Shown here: one piece after another, positions 38,461 through 44,884 of the stretch
Layout: each line of letters starts with the position of its first letter
Position numbering within the stretch: the first letter of the stretch is position 1
NCBI RefSeq assembly: GCF_008033115.1
Contig: NZ_CP041203.1
Location: 1,798,001 to 1,862,000, forward strand
Length of the DNA stretch: 64,000 nt
Source of the DNA: Cellulomonas sp. Y8
GTDB taxonomy: Bacteria > Actinomycetota > Actinomycetes > Actinomycetales > Cellulomonadaceae
Direction: 5' to 3'
Program-made: the position numbers and the translations under genes
The notes under the pieces: model-generated
The model's input: the letters and a program-made list of their open reading frames with translations, nothing else
Told to the model about the DNA's origin: nothing
The model's database searches: none

Positions 38461-39024
38461 ATGGGACGCTGGGAGCCGGACGCGCAGGGCCGGATGGCGC
38501 GCGCCGCGCTGGAGCTCTACGCCGAGCGCGGCTACGAGCAGACGACCGTCCAGGACATCGCCGAGCGCGCGGGCGTCACCGAGCGCACCTACTTCCGGTA
38601 CTTCGCCGACAAGCGCGAGGTGCTGTTCGACGGTGCGCACACCCTGGAGCGCCTGGCCGTCGCCGGGGTCGCGGACGCGCCGCCGGACGCGGGGCCGCTG
38701 GACGCCGCCGGCGCCGGCGTCGTGCGCGGCTGCGACGCGCTCGCCGACCGGTTCGCGCACGCCCGCACCCGCGCCGGGGTCGTCGCTGCCAATCCCGGCC
38801 TGCAGGAGCGCGAGCTGCTCAAGATGGCGGCGCTCGGCGCCGCGCTCGCCGGCGCGCTCCGCGACCGCGGCGTCGCCGCACCGGCCGCCGCGCTCGCCGC
38901 CGAGGCGGCGGTGGCCGCGTTCCGCGTGGGCTTCGAGGCGTGGGTCGCCAGCGACGGAGGACGAGGCCTGGACGACCACGTGCGGGCCGCGCTGGCGGAG
39001 CTGCGCACGCTCGCCTCCGGCTGA
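38461..39024 (+). CDS. TetR-family transcriptional regulator
   Basis: 187-residue TetR repressor. The helix-turn-helix is at residues 10-55 (ALELYAERGYEQTTVQDIAE, RAGVTERTYFRYFADKREVL), followed by an Ala-rich ligand domain. TAGACT at 38449-38454 lies six bases before the ATG, so the mRNA is leaderless and the promoter overlaps the repeat pair. It likely autoregulates and controls the divergent epimerase gene. Confidence 0.93.
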   Translation: MGRWEPDAQGRMARAALELYAERGYEQTTVQDIAERAGVTERTYFRYFADKREVLFDGAHTLERLAVAGVADAPPDAGPLDAAGAGVVRGCDALADRFAHARTRAGVVAANPGLQERELLKMAALGAALAGALRDRGVAAPAAALAAEAAVAAFRVGFEAWVASDGGRGLDDHVRAALAELRTLASG

Positions 39025-39103
39025 CGCGTCCACGGTCCGGACGCTCGCCCGAGGGCCCGCGTCGGCCTCACCAGCGGGGCCGCGCCGACGGCACCGGGCG
39101 CCC

Positions 39104-39132
39104 TTGACACGTCACGCGGGGCTCCCCACACT
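39104..39132 (+). promoter_or_regulatory. Promoter of the Cys-rich leader peptide
   Basis: TTGACA (39104-39109), 17-base spacer and CACACT (39127-39132). The expected start of transcription falls at or next to ATG 39140, so the peptide would be read from a leaderless mRNA. Confidence 0.65.
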
Positions 39133-39139
39133 CGTTCGC

Positions 39140-39232
39140 ATGTCCGCCGTCCTGCACGCCCACGCGACCCCGCTCCCCGCGGGGTCCGTCGCCGTGCCGA
39201 CGGTGCGGTGCAGCTGTCGAATGTGTCGCTGA
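39140..39232 (+). CDS. Short Cys-rich peptide, possible leader (upstream ORF)
   Basis: 30-residue ORF ending RCSCRMCR, with three Cys in the last eight residues. The promoter places transcription start at its ATG. Leaderless Cys-ending upstream ORFs are known in mycobacteria and related actinobacteria as Cys-sensing attenuators of downstream genes, and this has the same form. The next gene begins 144 bases downstream. Whether it is translated and regulatory is an inference. Confidence 0.5.
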   Translation: MSAVLHAHATPLPAGSVAVPTVRCSCRMCR

Positions 39233-39376
39233 CGTCCCAGCGGTCCCCCGCCCGCGCCTGAGCGCGCGCCCGGCCGGACCCCGCGTCACCCCGCAGCAGC
39301 CGCCCTCCGCGCAGCCCCGGTCCGTCCCGGCGCGCGGACGCACCCGCACCGCCACGCCGGACCCCAGGAGCCTGAA

Positions 39377-39628
39377 GTGCCGCAGCACACCCGCGTCGAC
39401 GTCCTCCCCATCCAGGAGGTCGTCGCCTCCGCCTCCCCCAGCGCCTGGCGCGACGGCCTCGTCGTCGCGCAGGGCGACGCCCAGGTGACGGTCGCCCTGC
39501 TCGACGGGGACCTGGTCGTGCTCACGACCCGCGCGACGCCGCAGCCCGGCGAGCCGGCGGCGGTGCACCCGGTCGCCGGGCTGCTGGCGGTGGGCGGCGC
39601 CTGGTACGCGGCGCGCCCGTCGGTCTGA
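39377..39628 (+). CDS. Small conserved-looking protein of unknown function
   Basis: 83 residues, mostly beta-like: DVLPIQEVVASASPSAWRDG, VTVALLDGDLVVLTTRATPQ, HPVAGLLAVGGAWYAAR. GTG 39377 has AGGAG eight bases upstream. It has no TM, signal peptide or Cys. It is the only gene downstream of the Cys-rich leader ORF and is convergent with the Csp-like gene (10 bases apart). No family recognised. Confidence 0.65.
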   Translation: MPQHTRVDVLPIQEVVASASPSAWRDGLVVAQGDAQVTVALLDGDLVVLTTRATPQPGEPAAVHPVAGLLAVGGAWYAARPSV

Positions 39629-39638
39629 CCGGCCCCGG

Positions 39639-40034
39639 TCAGACCATCGACGCCATCATCGAGCGGCAGGCGTCGACCATTGCACGGCAGGCCTGCGCGC
39701 AGATCCGGCAGTGCTCGGACATCGACGCGTGCATATCGCACTCCGCCGCGCACGCCTCGCCCATGGCGACGCAGGCCTGCACCATCGCCGACATCGCGGA
39801 CATGTCGTAGCCCGCGGGCCGCATCATCATCCGCATCGTCGTGGTCGCGACGTCCGCCGTGCTGGCGCACATCGACGCACATCGCGCCATGTTCTCCCCG
39901 GCGTCCGCGTCGGCACACATGGTCGCCGCCATGGCCGCGGCCGAGCAGGCCTCGATGCAGGGCTGCATCGCGGTCATGTCCATCCCCGTCGTGCCCGCCG
40001 GCATCGACTTCATCATGTCCATCATCATGCTCAC
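39639..40034 (-). CDS. Cys/Met-rich four-helix-bundle copper-binding protein (Csp/DUF326-like)
   Basis: 131 residues with 12 Cys and very many Met. The Cys lie in helical spacing (PCIEAC, RCASMC, HCRICAQAC, VDAC), as in copper storage proteins of the DUF326/Csp type, which line a four-helix bundle with thiols to hold Cu(I). No signal peptide is present, so a cytosolic Csp3-like role is likeliest. The start is GTG 40034 or the ATG at 40028. It is divergent from yidD. Confidence 0.82.
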   Translation of the reverse strand: MSMMMDMMKSMPAGTTGMDMTAMQPCIEACSAAAMAATMCADADAGENMARCASMCASTADVATTTMRMMMRPAGYDMSAMSAMVQACVAMGEACAAECDMHASMSEHCRICAQACRAMVDACRSMMASMV

Positions 40035-40175
40035 GGCAGTTCCACCCCTCGTGCGATCGGCTGGTGCTCCGGCACCGTCGACGCTACGCCGCGGGCGCGC
40101 GGGGCCACCAGGGGGTGCCGCGCGCGGGCTGCCGCTCGCCGCGCGCCCGGCCGCGCCCGCGCCTACCGTGACGCG

Positions 40176-40454
40176 ATGAGCCTCGCCGCCGTCGCCGCCG
40201 ACCGCCTGATCCGGGTCTACCAGCGCCGCATCTCGCCCCGGAAGGGCTACGCCTGCGCCCACCGCGTCGCGCACGGCGGGACGTCCTGCTCCGAGGCCGT
40301 CCGCCGCACCGTGGTGGCCCGCGGCGTGCTGCGGGGCGTCCGGCCGACCGTGGCCCGGTTCGTCGCGTGCTATCAGGCCGCGGGGATGCTGGCGCAGTCG
40401 GACGTGCGCGGGGTGTGCTGCTGCGGCGGCATCCCGATCCCGTTCCGGTTCTGA
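40176..40454 (+). CDS. yidD: YidD-family membrane protein insertion factor
   Basis: 92-residue YidD-like protein. The family core LIRVYQRRISPRKGYACAHR is followed by VAHGGTSCSEAVRRTVVARG, and the C-terminus has a Cys cluster (VCCCGGIPIPFRF). Classical YidD has PTCSQYA where this reads HGGTSCSEA, so it is a divergent actinobacterial variant. It is not next to rnpA/yidC, unlike the canonical gene. TACCGT at 40164-40169 is six bases before the ATG (leaderless). Confidence 0.83.
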   Translation: MSLAAVAADRLIRVYQRRISPRKGYACAHRVAHGGTSCSEAVRRTVVARGVLRGVRPTVARFVACYQAAGMLAQSDVRGVCCCGGIPIPFRF

Positions 40455-40464
40455 CGGCCCTCCG

Positions 40465-41172
40465 TCAGTCCTCCGCGCCGGCGACGATTTCGCGCGCGTG
40501 CGCGAGGTCCGGCGCGACGGCCCCGGCCTGCGCGGCGGTGAACGGCAGCCCTTCCGCCTCCGCCAGCGCGGCCGCCGCGTCCCCGACCCGCCCGAGCCGC
40601 ACCAGCAGCTCCGCGCGGTAGGCGAGCGCCCGGGCGCGGTCGTCGGCGGGCGCGTCGGGGTGCCGGGTCAGCCCGGCGTCGAGCGCGACCAGCGCCTGCG
40701 CGTCGTCGCCGCGCGCGTCGCCCTGCCGCGCCGCGGCCTCGACGGCCCGCGCCAGCCCGGAGGCCGCGGGCTCCGGCTGCCCGACGTCGGCCTCGCGGTA
40801 GAACCGGAGCCAGTTCCCGCCGACGTCCACCACGGTGAACCCGGTCGTCGTGCCCTGCTTCCGCCGCGGCCGCAGCAGGCGCGGGACGCCCGCGACCGGC
40901 AGCCGCCCGAGGTGCGCGCGCAGCCCCGCCGCGAACTGCTGGTACAGCGCCTCCGCGTCCGGCACGACGACGATCACGCTCGCGTAGGACCCCTCGGGGT
41001 CGAAGCCGTCGATGCCCGCGAGGTGGATCTGGATGTCCTCGCAGCGGACGACCGCGTGCGGGTTCGGCCGCCGCTGCCGGTACGTGGGGTGGAAGCCGAG
41101 CGCCTCGTAGAACGCGACCGCCGCGTCGACGTCGGGGCAGGGCAGGATCGCGTAGGTCCGTTCGCCGGCCAT
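40465..41172 (-). CDS. VOC-domain protein fused to a helical repeat tail
   Basis: 235 residues. The N-terminal VOC (glyoxalase/bleomycin resistance) domain spans about 1-130 (YAILPCPDVDAAVAFYEALG, VRCEDIQIHLAGIDGFDPEG, GGNWLRFYRE). It is followed by about 90 Ala-rich helical residues resembling one or two TPR units (DDRARALAYRAELLVRLGRV). VOC proteins of this form include antibiotic-binding resistance proteins and dioxygenases; activity is not predictable. ATG 41172 is preferred over 41208 because it starts directly at the domain. It is convergent with yidD. Confidence 0.82.
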   Translation of the reverse strand: MAGERTYAILPCPDVDAAVAFYEALGFHPTYRQRRPNPHAVVRCEDIQIHLAGIDGFDPEGSYASVIVVVPDAEALYQQFAAGLRAHLGRLPVAGVPRLLRPRRKQGTTTGFTVVDVGGNWLRFYREADVGQPEPAASGLARAVEAAARQGDARGDDAQALVALDAGLTRHPDAPADDRARALAYRAELLVRLGRVGDAAAALAEAEGLPFTAAQAGAVAPDLAHAREIVAGAED

Positions 41173-41215
41173 CGGGCCAGCATCGCGGGCGTCGCCGCCC
41201 TCCGGCAAGGGGCGG

Positions 41216-42124
41216 CTACTCGTCCGCCGGCTCGTTCTTGCTGCGGATGACGAGCAGCGGGTCCGGGCGGCCGACGACCTCCGGGTCCTTGCCCTCGTAG
41301 TCGAACTGGCCGAGGAAGAACCGCATCGCGTTGATGCGTGCCCGCTTCTTGTCGTTGGACCGGATGATCGTCCAGCGCGCGTGCCGCTTGTCGGTGCGGC
41401 GGAACATCTCCTCCTTGGCCTCGGTGTACTCCTCCCACCGGTCCAGCGAGGCGAGGTCCATCGGCGACAGCTTCCACCGACGGACCGGGTCGAGCTGGCG
41501 GATCGCGAACCGGGTGCGCTGCTCCTTGCGGGACACCGAGAACCACAGCTTGGTCACGTGGATGCCGGAGTCGACGAGCATCTTCTCGAAGACCGGCGCC
41601 TGCCCCATGAACGCCTGGTACTCGTCCTCGGTGCAGAAGCCCATGACCCGCTCGACGCCGGCGCGGTTGTACCAGGACCGGTCGAACATGACGATCTCGC
41701 CGGCCGTCGGCAGGTGCTGCACGTAGCGCTGGAAGTACCACTGGCCGCGCTCGCGGTCGCTCGGCTTCGACAGCGCCACCACCCGGGAGGTCCGCGGGTT
41801 CAGGTGCTCGGTGAACCGCTTGATCGTGCCGCCCTTGCCCGCGGCGTCGCGGCCCTCGAACAGGACGATCGCCCGCTTGTCGTTGTCCTCGAGCCAGTAC
41901 TGGAACTTCAGCAGCTCGACCTGGAGCCGGTACTTCTCCAGCTCGTAGGCGTCCCGGTCCATCAGGTCGGGGTACGGGTACCCCTCCTGCCAGGTCCAGA
42001 CCGGGTTGCCCTGGGGGTCGATGAGGTCCGGGTCCGGCGTGTGGCCGTCCCGGACGGTGTAGCCGCTGTCCCGGAGGAACTCGATGTACTCGCGCAGGTC
42101 GCGAGGCGGGTTCACGACGGTCAT
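41216..42124 (-). CDS. ppk2: Polyphosphate kinase 2
   Basis: 302-residue PPK2 that transfers phosphate between polyphosphate and nucleotides. The Walker A is LFEGRDAAGKGGTIKRF, the Walker B region IVMFDRSWYNRAGVERVMGF, and the lid region VTKLWFSVSRKEQRTRFAIR. The C-terminus IIRSNDKKRARINAMRFFLG is typical. Length and the single domain fit class I PPK2. It is a single gene with ATG at 42124; upstream lies the DUF6766 operon in the same direction (47-base gap). Confidence 0.95.
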   Translation of the reverse strand: MTVVNPPRDLREYIEFLRDSGYTVRDGHTPDPDLIDPQGNPVWTWQEGYPYPDLMDRDAYELEKYRLQVELLKFQYWLEDNDKRAIVLFEGRDAAGKGGTIKRFTEHLNPRTSRVVALSKPSDRERGQWYFQRYVQHLPTAGEIVMFDRSWYNRAGVERVMGFCTEDEYQAFMGQAPVFEKMLVDSGIHVTKLWFSVSRKEQRTRFAIRQLDPVRRWKLSPMDLASLDRWEEYTEAKEEMFRRTDKRHARWTIIRSNDKKRARINAMRFFLGQFDYEGKDPEVVGRPDPLLVIRSKNEPADE

Positions 42125-42171
42125 GCGACCACTCTCGGGGGACCCGGGCCGGCGCGCCAGTGCTCGGCGGG

Positions 42172-42852
42172 TCAGGACTCGATCCCGGTGGCGCCGTGCG
42201 GCGCGCCCACGGGCTTGGACTCCGGGGACCCGCGCTCGCGCAGGTAGATCGCCAGCACGACCATCGAGAGCACGGCGAGGAACTCGGACTGCCAGTTCTG
42301 CAGGGTCCGGCTCCAGAAGTCGGGCTCGCGCAGGTACTCCGGCCACGTGACCGGGTCCTGGAGGTCGCGCATCTGCTCCTCGGAGTACGCCACCGCGCCG
42401 GTCAGCGACTGCACGAACCAGGACAGCAGGAAGATCGAGCCCATCACCAGGGTCAGCGAGTGCGAGTAGACGGGCAGCCGCCAGCCCCGGACGCGTGCCC
42501 ACGGCGGGGACTGCGGGCCGGCGTGCTCCCCGACCGCCTGCTCCTCGTCGCTCTCCCGCCCCGCCTTGTCGAGCGGCTTGGACTCGGGCGACCCCCGCTG
42601 CACGAACCAGACGGTCGCCGCGATGTACAGCAGGAACTGCAGGAACTCGGACTGCCAGTTCTCGCTGAGGTCGACGGCGAACGCCGACGACGTGACGTAC
42701 TCGCCGAGCGTCACGGGATCGAGCCCGGCGGCCACCTGGTCGCGGTTGAACAGGGCCACGCCGCTGACCGCCTGCCCGGCCACCGCCGCGAGGAAGATCC
42801 CGAGGAAGAACAGGCTCAGCCCGTTCTCCCGGACCCACCGGGGCGCCCTCAC
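42172..42852 (-). CDS. DUF6766-type membrane protein with internal duplication
   Basis: 226-residue four-TM protein made of two related halves. Each half has a TM (SLFFLGIFLAAVAGQAVSG; TLVMGSIFLLSWFVQSLTG), then DPVT..EY, NWQSEFL, a second TM and the identical RGSPESKP. The halves span about residues 11-92 and 131-218. GTG 42852 overlaps the preceding 30-residue gene stop (GTGA), so they are coupled. Function unknown. Confidence 0.85.
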   Translation of the reverse strand: MRAPRWVRENGLSLFFLGIFLAAVAGQAVSGVALFNRDQVAAGLDPVTLGEYVTSSAFAVDLSENWQSEFLQFLLYIAATVWFVQRGSPESKPLDKAGRESDEEQAVGEHAGPQSPPWARVRGWRLPVYSHSLTLVMGSIFLLSWFVQSLTGAVAYSEEQMRDLQDPVTWPEYLREPDFWSRTLQNWQSEFLAVLSMVVLAIYLRERGSPESKPVGAPHGATGIES

Positions 42853-42941
42853 CGCCGCACCACCGCGAGCACGACGCACAGCAGCAGCACGAGGTACGTG
42901 CCGCCGAGCACCACCGCGAACAGCACCCGCTGGGACCTCAT
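42849..42941 (-). CDS. 30-residue single-TM microprotein
   Basis: Basic start (MRSQR), one TM (VLFAVVLGGTYLVLLLCVVL), ends AVVRR. Its ATG overlaps the lipoprotein gene stop by four bases (ATGA) and its stop overlaps the DUF6766 start (GTGA). Four-base overlaps on both sides argue strongly that it is a real, co-translated gene. Confidence 0.72.
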   Translation of the reverse strand: MRSQRVLFAVVLGGTYLVLLLCVVLAVVRR

Positions 42942-43357
42942 GCCGCCACCTCGCAGTCGTAGGGGCGGTCCGGGCGCGGGTCGCAGCCCGCGGCGGTCAC
43001 GACCCACCCGGTGCCCGACCGCGCGAGGAACACCGTGTCGCCGCCGAGCCGCACCTGCGCCTGGCGGCCGGCCACCCGGACCTCCCCGGGCCGGGCGTCC
43101 GCGGCGCGCTCCGCGAGGTCGTCGGCGACCGGCCCCTCGGACAGGGCTCGGGCGCACGGGGCCTCCTCGTCCTCGGCGACGCGCTGCGCCACCGACTCGG
43201 CGAGCAGCGCGCAGGCGGCGTCCCCGTCGCCGGCGGCCACCGCCGCGGAGAACGCGACCGCGACGTCCCGGGCCGCGCGGGCCGCGCTGCCGGGGCCGCA
43301 CGCCGCCAGCAGCGCGACCACCAGGGCCGCGCCCACCGGGATGCGCCACCGCCTCAT
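42938..43357 (-). CDS. Small lipoprotein of unknown function
   Basis: 139 residues with a lipoprotein signal (IPVGAALVVALLAACGPG, lipobox LAAC) and a compact mature domain with four further Cys (GDGDAACALLAESVAQRVAE, APCARALSEG, AAGCDPRPDRPYDCEVAA), likely disulphide-bonded. It is the first gene of the lipoprotein, microprotein, DUF6766 operon. The fold resembles small NTF2-like secreted domains by its A-C-x-L-L beginning, but this is weak. Confidence 0.75.
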   Translation of the reverse strand: MRRWRIPVGAALVVALLAACGPGSAARAARDVAVAFSAAVAAGDGDAACALLAESVAQRVAEDEEAPCARALSEGPVADDLAERAADARPGEVRVAGRQAQVRLGGDTVFLARSGTGWVVTAAGCDPRPDRPYDCEVAA

Positions 43358-43413
43358 CCGGGCATCGTGGCAGGGGTCGCCCCCGGTGGCGCGGCGAACC
43401 GGCTCCGGCGCCC

Positions 43414-44778
43414 TCAGACCTCCAGGACGAACGTGTTGAGCGAGTCGGCCGGCAGCACCGGCGAGACGACCTGGTCGCCGACGAGCACCGAGACCGGCAT
43501 CTCCTCGGAGGTGTCGTTCTGCATGACCACGACGAGCGAGCCGTCGGGGTTGCGGAACGCGACCTGGTTCTCGTAGCCGGCGTAGCTCAGCGTCGGCACC
43601 AGGCGGGCGCCCGGCTGCACGAAGTGGCTGACGTGCTTGAGCACGTGGTACTCGTGCGTGTACTCGAACGAGCCGGCCTCCGGGTCGACGACGACGAGCG
43701 AGTTCTGCGACCAGCCCCAGCGGCTGACGCCGCCCCGCTCCAGCGACAGGTTCCAGTACTGGTAGGCGTTCGCGCCGTTGTTGAGGAAGTCCCGCATCAG
43801 GCGCCACGAGTAGCGGGCGTACCGCCAGTCGTTCTTGCCGTCGCCGCACTCCTGCTCGGTCTGGTAGAGCCGCAGCTCCGGGTGGTCCTTCTTGAGGAAC
43901 GGCACGATCGACTTGCCGTGCCACTGCACGCCGATGCCGGTGACCGCCGCGGCGGCGTCCGGGTCCGCCAGCACCTCGTCGACCAGGGCCTCGTTCGGGC
44001 GCTCGACGGTGCCGAGGAACACCTCGACGCCGCGCTCGCGCATCTCGGGGCCGAGGTGCCGGAGGAACGCCGCGAGGCCGGCCGGGGTCCAGGTGCAGCT
44101 CGGGTAGGGCTGGGCCGAGTTGAACTCGTTCTGCGGCATGACCATGCCGATCTCGATGCCGAGCTCGCGGTACGCGTCGACGAACCTGCCGAAGTAGGCC
44201 GCATAGGTCGCGAGGTGCCGCTCGTCCTGGGTGAACGAGTCGGTGCCCTCGGCCTGGACCTGGTCGGGACGCAGGCCGTTCTCCACGCCGTTGATCCACG
44301 GCTGCACCGACGCGTAGTGCCCGTTGGTCTTGAGCCACTGCGGCGGGACCCACGGCGACGCCCACAGCTTCAGCGCCCCCTGGTGCTCCTGCGCGGCGCG
44401 GATGTAGGGGACGAGCGTCTCGTGGTCGTTCGCGATGCTGAAGTGCTCGAGGTCGAAGTCGCCCGGCACGTCGTCGTAGGAGTAGTAGTCGCGGGCGAAG
44501 TCGTTCGCCCCGATGGGCATGCGCCCGATCGTGAAGTTGCCGCCCACCCCGGGTGCGTACATCTCGCGGAAGATCTCGGCCCGCTGGTCGTCGGTCAGGT
44601 GGGCCAGCGAGGTCCAGCCGAGCTCGTTGAACGTGGCGCCGAAGCCCTCGATCTCCTGCCGCTCGTCGTCCAGCTGCACGAACACGTCGGGGATCCGGTC
44701 GACCGCGGCGGGCTCGACGCCCCCGAGGTCCGTCCAGCGCTCGTGCTCGGTCGTGCTGGTCCAGCTCGCGATGCGCAT
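43414..44778 (-). CDS. GH30-family glycoside hydrolase
   Basis: 454-residue (beta/alpha)8 hydrolase of clan GH-A, GH30 type. The family opening EIEGFGATFNELGWTSLAHL and GRMPIGANDFARDYYSYDD are present. The acid/base is Glu218 in MPQNEFN and the nucleophile Glu308 in YQTEQECG. A C-terminal beta domain follows (SFEYTHEYHVLKHVSHFVQP to LVVVMQND). There is no signal peptide, so it works inside the cell on imported oligosaccharides. GTGGAG precedes ATG 44778. GH30 enzymes include beta-glucosidases, beta-xylosidases and beta-1,6-glucanases; specificity is open. A palindrome lies 75-102 bases upstream. Confidence 0.93.
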   Translation of the reverse strand: MRIASWTSTTEHERWTDLGGVEPAAVDRIPDVFVQLDDERQEIEGFGATFNELGWTSLAHLTDDQRAEIFREMYAPGVGGNFTIGRMPIGANDFARDYYSYDDVPGDFDLEHFSIANDHETLVPYIRAAQEHQGALKLWASPWVPPQWLKTNGHYASVQPWINGVENGLRPDQVQAEGTDSFTQDERHLATYAAYFGRFVDAYRELGIEIGMVMPQNEFNSAQPYPSCTWTPAGLAAFLRHLGPEMRERGVEVFLGTVERPNEALVDEVLADPDAAAAVTGIGVQWHGKSIVPFLKKDHPELRLYQTEQECGDGKNDWRYARYSWRLMRDFLNNGANAYQYWNLSLERGGVSRWGWSQNSLVVVDPEAGSFEYTHEYHVLKHVSHFVQPGARLVPTLSYAGYENQVAFRNPDGSLVVVMQNDTSEEMPVSVLVGDQVVSPVLPADSLNTFVLEV

Positions 44779-44852
44779 CGCACACTCCACTTCGTCGTCC
44801 GCGGGGACCACGGCGGCCCCGGGGTCGCGGCAGGGGCGCGCGCCGGTGCGAG

Positions 44853-44880
44853 GCACTACCTACCGCTTACTAGGTAGTGC
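44853..44880. promoter_or_regulatory. Inverted repeat between GH42 and GH30 genes
   Basis: GCACTACCTA (44853-44862) and TAGGTAGTGC (44871-44880) pair perfectly over 10 bases around CCGCTTAC. The element begins five bases after the GH42 stop and ends 75 bases before the GH30 start, and is AT-rich for the region. It could terminate the importer-2 mRNA or be a repressor operator for GH30. It does not match the LacI consensus. Confidence 0.55.
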
Positions 44881-44884
44881 GAGG

